Below, piece after piece: positions 1 to 61,012 of a stretch of 64,000 nucleotides of DNA. The notes under the pieces were generated by a model. The model was not told the DNA's origin and searched no databases. It saw only the letters and a program-made list of their open reading frames with translations. Location: the NCBI GenBank assembly GCA_023974075.1, contig CM043791.1, positions 4,774,535 to 4,838,534 on the forward strand. Direction: 5' to 3'. A program made the position numbers and the translations under genes. Source of the DNA: Chaenocephalus aceratus. Its lineage: Eukaryota > Chordata > Actinopteri > Perciformes > Channichthyidae. Position 1 is the stretch's first letter, and the number at the start of each line of letters is the position of its first letter.

Positions 1-174
1 ACAGAGATTTCTTTATTAATCTTTATGAAAAACACCAGTTCAAGAATGACATGAGAAATGACTCTGTGGTTGAATAGTTAATTTAGTATACAGTATGTAG
101 TTACTTCCTGTGGCTTTTAGACAAAGACTCTTGGGTAAAGAAGGTTGGTCTTAATTATGTAATTCAATATTATG

Positions 175-385
175 GCAGCATAAATAAGGCACGCCTGTTC
201 AACAATGCTGTGAACTCTGCTGTGTCTCGGTCAGATTCCTGCTCCGACAGCGGCCTCTGGAGGAGGAGGGTCAGGCCTAATAAGGAATTGGAGTTTTCCA
301 GGAAGGGCGTTGGCTGCAGACTGGTTCCAGACTTTACTGGTAATTCACACATTCGTCCCATTCTTACTCTGTGATTCACCACGGT
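175..385 (-). CDS. possible 3'-terminal exon of unknown gene
   Basis: An open frame on the minus strand starts after an acceptor-like CTCAACAG (about 386-393) and reads TVVNHRVRMGRMCELPVKSG to LLNRRALFMLP and a stop near 174. An AATAAA lies further on (16-11), about 160 bases past the stop. The composition is protein-like and not repetitive, but I recognise no family. It could be the last exon of a neighbouring or overlapping transcript, or chance. Confidence 0.2.
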
Positions 386-531
386 TACTGTTGAGAACAT
401 TTAGAGAGAAACACTGAACGATTAAGAAATGACAGGTTTCACACACTACTACGAGACCTTTTTTCAAATGTATAATTCATCTGTTATGCACGATTAAGAA
501 TTTTAATATATTCATTCATTTATTTAAAGAG

Positions 532-1563
532 GCCCTATTCTGCTTTTTATCGTTCTCCCTTTCCTGTAGGTTTTTGTGCACGTTACTGGCTAGTGTTCCA
601 ACACATTGTACGTGATAGTCTAAGGGTCTGGCGGTTGACCAATCACAACAGAGACGGCCAGCTAACCAATCAGAACAGACTGGGCTCTGGTTCCAGACAG
701 AGGGGGAAAAGAGGTGCTGCAGCACAGGCAGTATGAGAAAAATAAAGAGCTTTGTGAACATTAAAGCATGGAGACATGTCCCAGTAGAGACACTATATAC
801 ACCTGAACATCAGCAGGAGAGGACTCTTTAAAGTAGAGACACTACATACTGATATACACCTGAACATCAGCAGGAGAGGACTCTTTAAAGTAGAGACACT
901 ACATACTGATATACACTTGAACATCAGCAGGAGAGGACTCTTTAAAGTAGAGACACTACATGCTGATATACACCTGAACATCAGCAGGAGAGGACTCTTT
1001 AAAGTAGAGACACTACATGCTGATATACACCTGAACATCAGCAGGAGAGGACTCTTTAAAGTAGAGACACTACATGCTGATATACACCTGAACATCAGCA
1101 GGAGAGGACTCTTTAAAGTAGAGACACTACATGCTGATATACACCTGAACATCAGCAGGAGAGGACTCTTTAAAGTAGAGACACTACATACTGATATACA
1201 CCTGAACATCAGCAGGAGAGGACTCTTTAAAGTAGAGACACTACATGCTGATATACACCTGAACATCAGCAGGAGAGGACTCTTTAAAGTAGAGACACTA
1301 CATACTGATATACACCTGAACATCAGCTGGAGAGCACTCTTTAAAGTAGAGACACTACATACTGATATGAACATGAACATCAGCAGGAGGCCTCTTTAAA
1401 GTAGAGACACTACATACTGATATACACCTGAACATCAGCAGGAGAGGACTCTTTAAAGTAGAGACACTACATACTGATATACACCTGGACATCAGCAGGA
1501 GAGGACTCTTTAAAGTAGAGACACTACATACTGATATACACCTGAACATCAGCAGAATAGGGC
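532..1563. mobile_element. inverted-repeat element carrying a minisatellite
   Basis: A 13-bp sequence GCCCTATTCTGCT at 532-544 is repeated perfectly inverted at 1551-1563. The interior is 230 bp of unique sequence and the 57-bp tandem array at about 784-1553. No transposase coding. Looks like a non-autonomous DNA transposon (MITE). No clear target duplication. Confidence 0.55.
784..1553. repeat. 57-bp minisatellite, about 13.5 copies
   Basis: Tandem units beginning CTGAACATCAGCAGGAGAGG and containing CTCTTTAAAGTAGAGACACT. Because 57 divides by three, both strands show long repetitive open frames, which are not genes. Units differ at few positions (TGCTGA or TACTGA). Confidence 0.95.
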
Positions 1564-1604
1564 GTTGATGGAAATGCTAAAGAAAGAAACAGCCATTTCA
1601 TTGA

Positions 1605-2808
1605 CAAAAAAATACTTAGACAACTTTATTGTGTATGAAAATACTGTCTTACAAACACTTTTAAAGCTTTTTTTATTTATTATGACAAGATTCATTTTTT
1701 TGTTCTGAAAGATAGACTATGCACAAAGCGAGCAGGAAAGATAAGGGGGGGGGGGTGGGGGGAGTGGCTCTTTTGTTTTTGGTCTTCGAGTTTTCGCGAC
1801 ATTCGGCACATCATCTTCAGCCATTCTGTCAAACACAACTTTTTTAAGTACTTCCCTTTTTAACCTTTTAATTTATTCCATACTCGAAGGTGAACCACCA
1901 CGAACACATCACGTTGATCTTAAATCTGAATCAGAGGCTTCCTGTATCCAAAGCGTTTTGAATGAACATGCAGATCACATGTCGTGTCCCATTAAAACAC
2001 ACAAAGCATGTGAGATAAACCACGAGTAAGCTTTAGTTAAATGACTTCACATACATGTGGCCTTTTCTTAAATCTAAGCAGGTTACTTTCTATTCTAATC
2101 CATATTACGGCTTTAAGAACAGCAGTGCCTCAAACTGGATCACACTAGCAGCAGGTAAAACGACGGGGTTAGTAGAAGAGCATCATGAAAACCACATGCT
2201 GAAGTGGACCGGACCAGTGCCGAGCGTTTCGTCTGACTTTTATATGGACAATTAAAGCATTGTTCATAGGGAATCCATGATTAATGTGTGTTAGGGTAGC
2301 TCCTCCAGTGTAAACAGTAACCGTCCATCCAGCGCTGGGCTCACAATCTACTGCTGCTACACGACGCTAAGCTATCCTACCACTGTACACAATTCAGACT
2401 AACCTGCTAATGGCAACTTGTGTCCATGACTGAAAATGGAAAAAATAAAACATAAGGCACAATTGTATGGCTGAACATAATATAAAAAAGGTGCATCTTT
2501 TTGTAATCCCTCCCTCACTTTATTTAATGATTGGCAGAAGAACAAGAAATGACCATAAAGACAGGAAAATGTCATCATCTTTGGGAAACCCTGTGATGAT
2601 GTTAAAACTTGTTGGAAAAACAGAGATCTGGCCGAGGGTAAACTGATGCGAGGGTTTATTTTGTAGTTGGTAGAAATGTTATAAAATAAGACACACAAAG
2701 AAAGCCAGAAATCTTAATTTGTAACACGGGAGGGACTTGTAAACAATTATCGGTTAGACTCTAGATAGAATTGCAGTTGTTTTAAACAGTGGTATACGTG
2801 TGTGATTG
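1605..2808 (-). other. flna: flna 3' UTR (inferred)
   Basis: Starts directly after the stop codon. An AATAAA signal on the minus strand lies at 1630-1625, followed 10-20 bases later by an A/T-rich stretch suitable for cleavage. No coding pattern. A C-rich homopolymer (G tract at 1745-1756 on the plus strand) lies inside. The end point is inferred from the signal only. Confidence 0.5.
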
Positions 2809-51581
<48,773 letters not shown>

Positions 51582-51760
51582 TTTTATGGGCTCGGCTGGC
51601 TCTTGGTTCGCTGGCTGGGCTCTGGGTGGAGTCTGGTCTGCTCTGGGTGGCCGCTCCCTCTCTCTCTCACTTTCTGCTGTCTGTGTCTGAGGGGAAGAAA
51701 GAGAAAGAAAGGAGTGAACTCAGAGAGGGACTTATAGCCCGCAGATAGAGATTCTGCTCA
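51582..51760 (-). promoter_or_regulatory. flna: flna 5' UTR and core promoter candidate
   Basis: The 5' leader just before the upstream ATG is purine- and C-rich and free of repeats. A TATA-like CTATAAG lies on the minus strand at 51737-51731, about 150 bases before that ATG, and a GGAGGCGG box (GC-box-like) lies about 35 bases further upstream. A start site near 51700 would fit. A separate non-coding first exon, as in human FLNA, cannot be excluded. Confidence 0.4.
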
Positions 51761-52009
51761 GAAAGGAGGCGGTTATTGGAGCAGAAAGGGAGGCATTTCG
51801 GGAGAAATGTGATCTGCTCGCACACGGGGGATGTTACACTTTGTATGTCCCGCTTTAAGGAAATGGACTCACATTCAAACTAAAACATGGCAGTCTTTAC
51901 TTGGTACGACAGAGGGAAGAGAACAAACAGCATACTCCTCACCACCATTTATAATTTTAAAAAACAACATGTGCAATATGTGAAATAGAAATACTTAGTA
52001 AAGTTTCTG

Positions 52010-52890
52010 TATTTATCTTCCAGAAGCAGTGAAATGTCCTGATCTACTTTTACTCCATTGCATTTTTTAATACCTTTAGTAACTTCACAGATGTGGATGA
52101 ATGATGTGAAATATAATCAAGTGTTAATCAGACTTTAGTTCCACCTGGAGTAAATTCGCAAGCTACCCTGCAGTCTACCAAGTCCTTGAGACTAGCTGCA
52201 CCTTCACCAGCTTTGAGAACGATGATTTGAATGCAGTACTTTACTTGTAACAGAGTGTTCCTACACTCTGGTACTTCTACTTGTAGCTACTTAAGTACAA
52301 GATCGGAGTACTTTTACTTAAGTACAAGATCTGAGTACTTTTTCCACCTCTGCTGGCTCCTGTGTGTTCCCGTCATGCATCACACTGACGGTGTACTCAG
52401 TGATGAAAAAGTAACTCATATTGTATCAGCTATCTAAGTAAAATTAGCAATGCTAAACTGTCAAAATTCTCTATTAGAAGTAACAGTCTTGGATTCAAAA
52501 TATAAGTAAAAGTACAAGTATTGGCATCAAAATATAATGAAGTACTACAAGTATTTGTTAGACATAAAGGCATTTCAGAATCATGTATTAAATTACTGAA
52601 TTGTGACTTTTGATGCATGGTAAAGGTGGAGCTAATTTGAAATATTAGCTTACTTAATATACTTAAAGCTGATTATAATCAGCTTTCATGTTTTAGCTGA
52701 TTTATATTGTTATACTAATAATCTAAATCTTCAAAGTAGTAACTTAATGTAAGTGTAAGGGAGTAAAAAGTATAAAATGTTGTAGAGTAGGCAGGTATAA
52801 AGCAGCATAAAATGAAAATACTCAAGTAAAGTACATACAATTCTTCGTAAGTAAAAGTACTTGAGTACCATTTAGAGAAAATTACATTCC
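52010..52890. repeat. ACTT-rich fish repeat (copy 2)
   Basis: Rich in ACTTTTACTTAAGTACAAG and GAGTACTTTTTCCACC, like the copy at 23340-23776. Upstream of the flna promoter. Confidence 0.55.
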
Positions 52891-53105
52891 ACCCCCCGCA
52901 GTGGTGGTTCTAGACCAATTTGAGTGGGGGGGCCAGGCTGGGGCCAGTTATTTTCTGAGGGGGGCACAATAAATGCAGGACGAAAAAGACAAAGGCAGTA
53001 TGAAGTAATTGCGCATAAGAAAACAATGCAATACAGTTATTGGTATTTGTTTCAGTACACATATGTATTTCAGATACTTATAGTTACAGTTTTTACGCTC
53101 TAATT

Positions 53106-53874
53106 CAGGGGTCTCCAGCCTTTTTAGGATGAGAGCTACTTTCAAAAATAAAACAAGTCGTGAGCTACTTTTACTCCTCTTTGTTTTTTTGCAGTCTATA
53201 TATTTAGCACATTTTAACATTATTATATGCTGACCTTTAACCTTTGTGTGCTGTTTGGGTCTGTGGGGACCCGTTTCAGTGTTTACTAAAAGAACATTTA
53301 TGCAATCTAATTATCTTAACCTGCTTTATTTGGGGGTGGACCTCACCTCCTCTAGGGGGGTCCGGGGGCATGCACCCCCAGGAAGATGTTTCTTTACATG
53401 TTGAAGTGAATGCATCAATCTGGTGCACTTTGAGCACAACATGAATTTATGGATACAGCTCTCAACACTGAAAGGGGGCTGTATACTTTTCAATAATCCA
53501 AACATCTTTAGAATATGATCACAACCAATAACAAAATCATTTAAACTTGTTTATTCTTATCTTATGTTACCTAGTTAGCATTCTTTCTTTTTATTTATGC
53601 ATATCTTACTAATCACTCCCCCTTTTAAACAGTTGCAAGAACGTGATTGGTCGATCTTCATTGTGGGGGAGAAGGGGTGTTAGATAGATATAGAGTTGTA
53701 GTAAGTAGATAGAGTTCGCTATGATTGAGGTTTTGTTAATGCATAGGGTAGATTCTTTTAATTACATTTCCTTTTTTTGAAAATATTTTTTACATTTTGG
53801 ATTTGCTTGGCGAGCTACTTATTGAGGGCTTGCGAGCTACCGGTAGATCGCAATCGACGTGTTGGAGACCCCTG
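53106..53874. mobile_element. hAT-type non-autonomous element
   Basis: Begins CAGGGGTCTCCAGCCTTTTT and ends GTGTTGGAGACCCCTG, flanked by CTCTAATT and CTCTAATG, an 8-bp target duplication with one mismatch. 769 bp without transposase. Confidence 0.9.
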
Positions 53875-54490
53875 CTCTAATGGGTCCGAGTAGATTGACA
53901 AATAGCGTTAGTTACGCCTATTCCGTAAACCAAGAAATCATTTAATCCTAAAACTTTTTTCTTTTTCAAGGGGGCCACAGGGGGTGTCCAAAGTCATTGT
54001 TGGTGTGGGCACTGGCCCCCCCTTCCCCCCCTAGAACCTCCCCTGCACCCCCGCCTGTGATGAGCTCATCATATGTCCCAGGAGGCAGAAAACACATATT
54101 TGAGAAACCCAGAGGGATAAAAGAGACGTCACAGAATTATGCTTGTTTTCTCCTTTTTTGTGCACATAGATTTTTCTTTTCAGTTTGTCACAAAGTACAG
54201 AAAGAAGCTCTGAGTTGGCAAACATTTGATTCCAGATGCTTTTGCACATGTTTACACTGTCAACAGAAAGGCCCTGAGATAATAGGAGAGGGACTCAGCC
54301 AACTTTGAACGTTATGATCAGTTTATTATGTGAACACAGTTATATGTTCTCTTCCTTGGCTCTGCAGGGGGCTTAGAGTCTGAATGAGTGCTTTCGTGTT
54401 TCGCAACTTGCCCTCATTTGGACTGTTTGTATTTGCCCAGTCAATGTACAGACTTTACAAACATTAGCTTTTCGCTTGCCAGCAACATAC

Positions 54491-54515
54491 GTGTGTGTGT
54501 GTGTGTGTGTGTTGT

Positions 54516-54575
<60 letters not shown>

Positions 54576-54602
54576 TGCGTGCGTGTGCGTGTGTGTGTGT
54601 GT
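54491..54602. repeat. GT/GTGC microsatellite
   Basis: GT units with a GTGC block. Confidence 0.94.
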
Positions 54603-55403
54603 GATACTAAATTAGTGGAGTGCACCATTAACATGCCTCACTCATGTATTATTTATAAAATTGAATTTTTTAACAACACACCAAAAACAGCTTGCTTTTA
54701 CACCATTACAAATAATAAAACAATAGATTTCTATAATTCGGTCCCTCTGGTGCATCATTTCCATTCATTATATATCGATATCGTTAAGCCATCATTAAAA
54801 TAGAAGCATATGATGGGGAGTGTGGCAGAGCAGGAAAGCAGGCAGATTCATTGAACGGGAGAAAGGAGGCATGTGGACACAGAAACAAAAAGACAGAGTG
54901 AAAGAGAAATGTTTTTGACCACTAAAGCAATACAGTTCTGCCTGTAAGTGAGGAAGGGCTGAGAGAAAGTTGATGACGTCACTCCGGAGTGGGCTATTGT
55001 TTCAATGGAATGTACGAAATAAACAGGAGACGGAGCGGGTCTCGGGGTCTGAAGATCTAACGCACCTCTCTGCTTCCCATCTGGCTCCCTCTGCTGATCC
55101 TTTGTGGTGCTACAGTTCCCAGTTTTGTTCTTAGAATGTTTCTTTCCCCTCACACGCTTCTCGTGTCACACCTTTACTTTCTAAATGCATCCACTATTGT
55201 CTCTCACTGCCACCTGTAATCTGGGCGCATTCTTGGACTTTTTCAAACACCTAATTAGTGTTTTGCAAAAGATCACCAATATGGTTATTTCCTTTCCTAT
55301 CGGGCATCCAGTGGGCTAGTGGTTGAGACACATAGCATATTACCTTCATTCTTGTCCTTAAAACTCCTTCTGTAACCAACAGATTCTGCGGAAAGCAGAG
55401 AGC

Positions 55404-55735
55404 ATTCTGAACTCTCCAGGTCATGTTCTCTCACATGAATTCCGTCGATATGCTCGACCTGCTCTAAAGACTAATCGCTTTTCTAAATCATGTATCCCTT
55501 CTGCACTCAAACTTTTAAATTCTTGAAAGGCGTTTTAACTTGATTATGTATTTATTTATTATTGTGATGAACTATTTATAGTGTAAATTGGAATGATCCA
55601 CATCTGTGCTCCGGGTGTATCTGTGTGTGTTCTTCCTGTAGTTCCTGCCTGTGTACATGACATACGCTGCTGCTCATAACCAATTGCCCCTTGAGGGATT
55701 AATAAAGTTGTTGATTGATTGATTGATTATATATA
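55404..55735 (+). mobile_element. LINE 3' end with last 40 codons of reverse transcriptase ORF
   Basis: An intact frame reads ILNSPGHVLSHEFRRYARPA, LKTNRFSKSCIPSALKLLNS, then a stop at 55524-55526. This is the typical C-terminus of a non-LTR element polyprotein. A 3' tail TGCCCCTTGAGGGATTAATA with GATT repeats follows. It resembles Rex1-type elements; 5' truncated. Confidence 0.7.
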
Positions 55736-56389
55736 CAGTATATATAATAAACGCTTCTTTACACCACTGAGGAACTTTTATTTGACTTGCATTGTACTTT
55801 TTCCACTACTACACTATATATAATTACCTTGATTGATTGTTGTACTTATATTAGGTGCTTTACCCTTCAACTCAGTGTCATATACAGTTCTTAATCAACT
55901 GCACACTGACACATTGCAACATATTTATCGAACAATATCCAATAGAATTGAATGAAGTAGTCTGAAAGGACACATTTCGAGTACATGTTTCTGATCATCC
56001 ACAGGGCTTTTCATTTGAAAGGATACAAGGCATATTGAGTTTGTATGTTTATTTTGGAAGAGCAACAGCCAATGGGAACACTCCACACCAATCGTGGGAC
56101 TTTGTCACTGTCGCTGTCAGTGAGCCAGAAGCATGCTGAGGGGCAGCCCCTGAAGCCAAAACGTCTTTGAAAAAGTTATAAACATTTCAAATATTAGTAT
56201 ACTTGTAAGTGGGGTTAACATTTTAGGAAACGTAGCTGAATCCAAGGGTTGGCAGAATAACAGGCGCTGCTGTTCCACATTGAGTTGACTAATAGTCCTT
56301 TGTCTTAGAGCAACAGCAGTATAATCTTCACTTCCTGGATTGCAAGAAGAACAAAAAAGTCAAAGGGTGTAGTAAGTGCAAAGTTAAAG

Positions 56390-56725
56390 GGGCATGAGCG
56401 TTCCTTCAACATGTCTGTCAGGCCAAGTCACAAGTCACTATCAAGTATTTGCACTCAGTCCCAAATCAAGACTGACACGTTCTAAGGCAAGTCGTAGGTC
56501 AAGTTTCCAAGTCAACCTGATACGTCCCGGGTCCATACTTGGTTCTCCCAGGTCTAGTCCCTTAGCAAGACCGTGAAGATACGAGTAAAGTCCCACATCA
56601 TTCAATGAGATGTGTTAAGTCAAATGGCTCAAACCCATGTGAAACCCAAGTCTTGTTTAGATAGATGGGGACTCTAGTCTGAGTCAAGTCCTGGTCATGT
56701 GACTCGAGTTCCACGCCTCTGCTGT
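56390..56725. repeat. CAAGTC-rich dispersed repeat
   Basis: Many spaced CAAGTC words, ending GTGACTCGAGTTCCACGCCT. A known style of fish dispersed element. No coding. Confidence 0.5.
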
Positions 56726-57150
56726 CAGACAGGAATGAAGTATTGAGAAAGTAGTGCAGCCTGAAACAAAAGGGCCTATTTCAACAAGCAGTGATGCTGT
56801 GGTCATGTGACACATCAGATAAACTGCTGAGTATGACCGATCAGGACCGAGGTGACCATGTGGTGGATATCGATACTAAGTTAGACAGTGAGAGTTCAAC
56901 AGCTCATTGTGGAGATGCATGTTTCCTGCCTAACAGTACCCTGTGCATGCCAAACAGGTTGTCATCATCACTCCCCACACCCAATCCACCACAACCTGAG
57001 CGAGCAGAAGGGATGTGAGCGAAGAACGCTGCCCCCCCCCGCCCCCCCCGCCCAACCACATGAGACGCATAGTGGGTGGAGAGAGAGCAAGTCAGACGCA
57101 CAGATTACAGCAAAGTTATGGCAATCCCCTTAATGTGGATACAATGTCTG

Positions 57151-57165
57151 TGCGTGCGTGTGTGC

Positions 57166-57225
<60 letters not shown>

Positions 57226-57240
57226 TGTGTGCGTGTGTGT
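57151..57240. repeat. GT microsatellite
   Basis: GT run with GTGC start and one GG interruption. Confidence 0.95.
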
Positions 57241-58173
57241 TTTGGTGGTAGGTGTTAGGTGAAAGGAGTCTACTGAGTGTCAAATAAGGACAGGTTTGGT
57301 CTGCAGGTTTGCTTGCACCCTCTCCCTCATCCGTCTCGGCTCTCATCACATCTTTATTTCAGAGCGGTTATGAAACCAAGAGGCTGCAGCAACTCGTGAA
57401 ATGGCTCTTGAACATTTAGCCAGCACACGCAGTCCAACTTCCAAAACCTACAATCTGAAAACACGCATTTTCTTCACAACTGTGTAATAAATAAAGGGTG
57501 TACGGGAATGTTATGACCAACATGGGAGACTGTGCCAGAGGAGTGTGGAAACTTCCAGTGTTTCAGCCTCATTACCAAATGAAATAAATAGATCATCAGT
57601 TTCACCCCTATTACAATGTTCATGACATGAAACTCATCTTATTAGATGGTCCTGATAAGAAGGACAATCAGCTTTACTGGCCATGTCAGAGCACATCGTA
57701 TTGCGCTGCTCACACAGCATATTAACAGCTTCACCTCCACATTGATTAAATAAAGAAAGTAACAATTTGGTCACATGTTTTAAGACTCACGGTGACACAG
57801 AGAATTATTCCAAAGAGACGTCTCCATTTGTTTTAGAAGATTGAAGTCCCTTTGATAACGTATCAATAATAACATGTATCATTGCAAGTCAATATATAAA
57901 TATTAAAGCTGCAACAATAAATCAACTATATTGATTCATTGTTAGGATTTGGGAGGTCAGGAAATGCTTTTGCCTTATTCTCTGTTTCATATCATGTTAT
58001 GGTGAATATCTGTTGGTGCCTTTAAGCAAGGCATTTAAAGACCTGTGTTCTGTCTACAGGCTATACGCTGCATATAGACACACAGTCAGAGACATTGACT
58101 ATAAGTCGAAGTATTATGTCAACGGATTAGGATATAAAGTTATTATATTAAAAATTATATTATATAAATTATA

Positions 58174-58241
58174 TTTTTTTCTTTTAACGTAACTAGCCTA
58201 ACACAGTTCTGTGTTAGGCTAGTTACGTTAAAAGAAAAAAA
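58174..58241. repeat. perfect 33-bp palindrome arms, 2-bp spacer
   Basis: The left arm contains CTTTTAACGTAACTAGCC and the right arm is its exact reverse complement after TT. A diverged third arm lies at about 58262-58288. It is 290 bp from the gap. Confidence 0.95.
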
Positions 58242-58532
58242 TCTAATGTCAACTTCATATTATTCTTTTCAACTAACCTAATACAGTTATGGGACATGTG
58301 TTGACATATTACATTAATTAAAGTTAACGTTTCAGTGTTTCAGTGCATCTTTAAATATATGTTTTTCTTTGCAAATTCTTTAAAAAATGTTGAATCATTG
58401 TTGATTCATTTCTGTCACTGCACCTCATGTGTCCGCCTGCTTCCACTTCACACTCAGTCTCTCACTCGACTCCTCAGAAACTGGTCGAACCAAAGCATTC
58501 CTGAGCCTCGTTCCCTCCTCGCTCTGGAGACC

Positions 58533-58632
58533 NNNNNNNNNNNNNNNNNNNNNNNNNNNNNNNNNNNNNNNNNNNNNNNNNNNNNNNNNNNNNNNNNNNN
58601 NNNNNNNNNNNNNNNNNNNNNNNNNNNNNNNN
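58533..58632. other. assembly gap, 100 N
   Basis: Exactly 100 Ns, the conventional length for a gap of unknown size between contigs. Confidence 0.99.
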
Positions 58633-60967
58633 TTCCATTTTGTTTCTGTCCGATATATGGCGTGACTGCTTCAGAGCACGCTACATGAAGTCCAACAGGG
58701 CTCCATTCTCGGCCCACTACAATTCAGCCTGAGTCACTCGTCTCATCAGCCGAAAGGTCGCATGGCCTCACCGTGCCAATCATATCCATACATCAATAAA
58801 AAGTAGACATTGTAATCGTCACAAACAAGGAAGAGCTTCAAGCTCTCGATATGTGACAGCTGAACAACAACCAGCACATCTACGGACGTGTTGGGGGGGG
58901 TTCTAACATTTGAGGCATGTGTCTGTGTTGTTCAGACAGAGCCACGCGCTCAGCTGCAAGCAGAGGTGGTGGTGAGGCAACCAGAAGCTAGTTCTCACAC
59001 GAGGAAGAAAACCACATACACACACAGCGGCAACAGAAACACCGCACCAGGCACACACATGTTGCACAAGAGGAGCAGCTGACGAACGAAGAGATCTGAG
59101 TGCTCAGGTCCAGCCGTGAGGAGAGGGTTGAGCGATGCCTTTGTGTGTCTTCGCTGATGATAAGAACACAGTCATGGAGGAACATTCTGGTGTTGAAAGG
59201 CTATTACGAGTGTACACACGATTCTGCTTTCTGCAGGGGTATCTACACATGTTTACTTTTAGGTCTGTTAAAAGGAATGAATCCCCTTTGTGACAGCAGC
59301 TGTGTCTAGTTGGCAGTTTCTCTCGGATTTTGGATTCTTCAACACAGAAAAGAGTAGGGGGAAAGCATGCAAACATCAAAACAAACACCGTTGGACAGTC
59401 TTTGCTTATGTCAGTGCTGCTGACATTGTTTGAAACTTTTTATTTTTTTTGTTATTGTAGTTTAGACTGGAATAATTGTCTCTATAGCAGAGTTTCAACT
59501 TCAACAAATAAAGTCCTGAATGTATTTGTCTAAGTTGTTTTTGTCTAGCAGTGTTTGGGACTGCAGTGGGGGGGTGCGGATTCGGTCAACACGGACTACG
59601 TAAGGCCTGCAGTGGGAGTGGAAACTGTGGAGAGAGGGCCCGAACCAAAAGGAGTTATTGTCCTGCATGCAGAACATCTCAGAGTGCTGCCGTCTTGACT
59701 TCATGTTCCAACAGAGAGATGTGCTCGCAAGCTGCCAACCCCCCGATACACGACATGTCAGCTGCTACCAGTGAAGAAATATGCTCATCACAAAGAGGGA
59801 CTTTGAGTGAGCTGGATTGGAATAGCAGAGGAAGAGGCGAACCAAGACGCACAAGACAAGAAAGAGGGAACAAGAGATATACATGTCGCGGAGAATTGCC
59901 TTCAAAGATGATTGGCTATGCCACATTGTTACATTCCAGCCGCGGGACCCATGTTGCGTCCTCTTCCCCCTCTCCACAACGTTTCCACAAACACAAACTT
60001 TAAAAAACATAGTTGCCAGAAAACTGTCGATTGTACTGTTAGCCAAGTCACAATTATTTATTTAACACAACATTGCAACATCTCTTTCCCCTGAAGGGGC
60101 TTCGGATGAGAGAAGATGAGCTCGGTGCACCACAGGCTGGTACTTGCAGCAGGAATGTAGCTCCGTACAGAAGAGGCGTGTCACACAGCGGGCCGTCGGC
60201 CACCTCCGCACAAAGGCAAGCAGTGTTTACCTAGTGGTATGTTGATTTGCATCACTTCAATGGTTCTGTTCTGTACACATTCAGAAGTAGCGATGAGCTG
60301 ACATCCTGGCTCCAAGATGGTGGAATGAGCTCCCATCGACATCAGGACGGCAGAAAGCTTACACACCTTCCGGCGCAGACTGAAAACTCATCTCTTTCGA
60401 CTCCACTTCGAGCGAGTACAAAGACACTACTAACAAAGAACTGCTAACGGAGTACTTATATCCTAATAAAGGACTAACTTATCTATAGCCAGTTGAGTGG
60501 CACTTGAAATACTTGGCTCTATGAAACCTGTTGTACTTTATGGTTGTGTCTTCCTGGTCGAATGTACTTATTGTAAGTCGCTTTGGATAAAAGCGTCAGC
60601 TAAATGTAATGTACTGACATTTTCACATGAAGAATGACTAACTCTAAACCGATTATCCTTATTGTTGTTAATAATATTGTTTTTGTAATCTTTGCAGCTC
60701 TTTACAGGGCATCATGTAAGGGAAGAGCAGGTATTGTTAGGACATCAGTTCCCTTTGCTCTGTGATGAGGTGTGTGTGTGTGTGTGTGTGTGTTGCTCTT
60801 TGATTCATGCCTCACACACAAAGCCACTAAACATGCAAGGAATCTGCCAGCATTCCCAGCAGACCACAGCCAGCAGGCCTGATGGAGCCCATATACGGAC
60901 ACAGCCTGCCACAGATCAGACTCCCCCTCTGCTGACTCACAACCCCCCCCCCTCCGTGCGTGTGTGC

Positions 60968-61012
<45 letters not shown>

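Noticed and set aside
793..1549. Long open frames with 19-residue repeats on both strands
   Set aside because: They are translations of a 57-bp minisatellite; the unit length is divisible by three, so frames stay open by chance.
784..1553. CRISPR-like regular array
   Set aside because: Head-to-tail tandem repeats without unique spacers, in a fish genome; the same applies to the 17-bp array at 5735-5898 and the 15-bp array at 20935-21092.
58335..58717. Open frames spanning the N run
   Set aside because: They read through unknown bases of the assembly gap.
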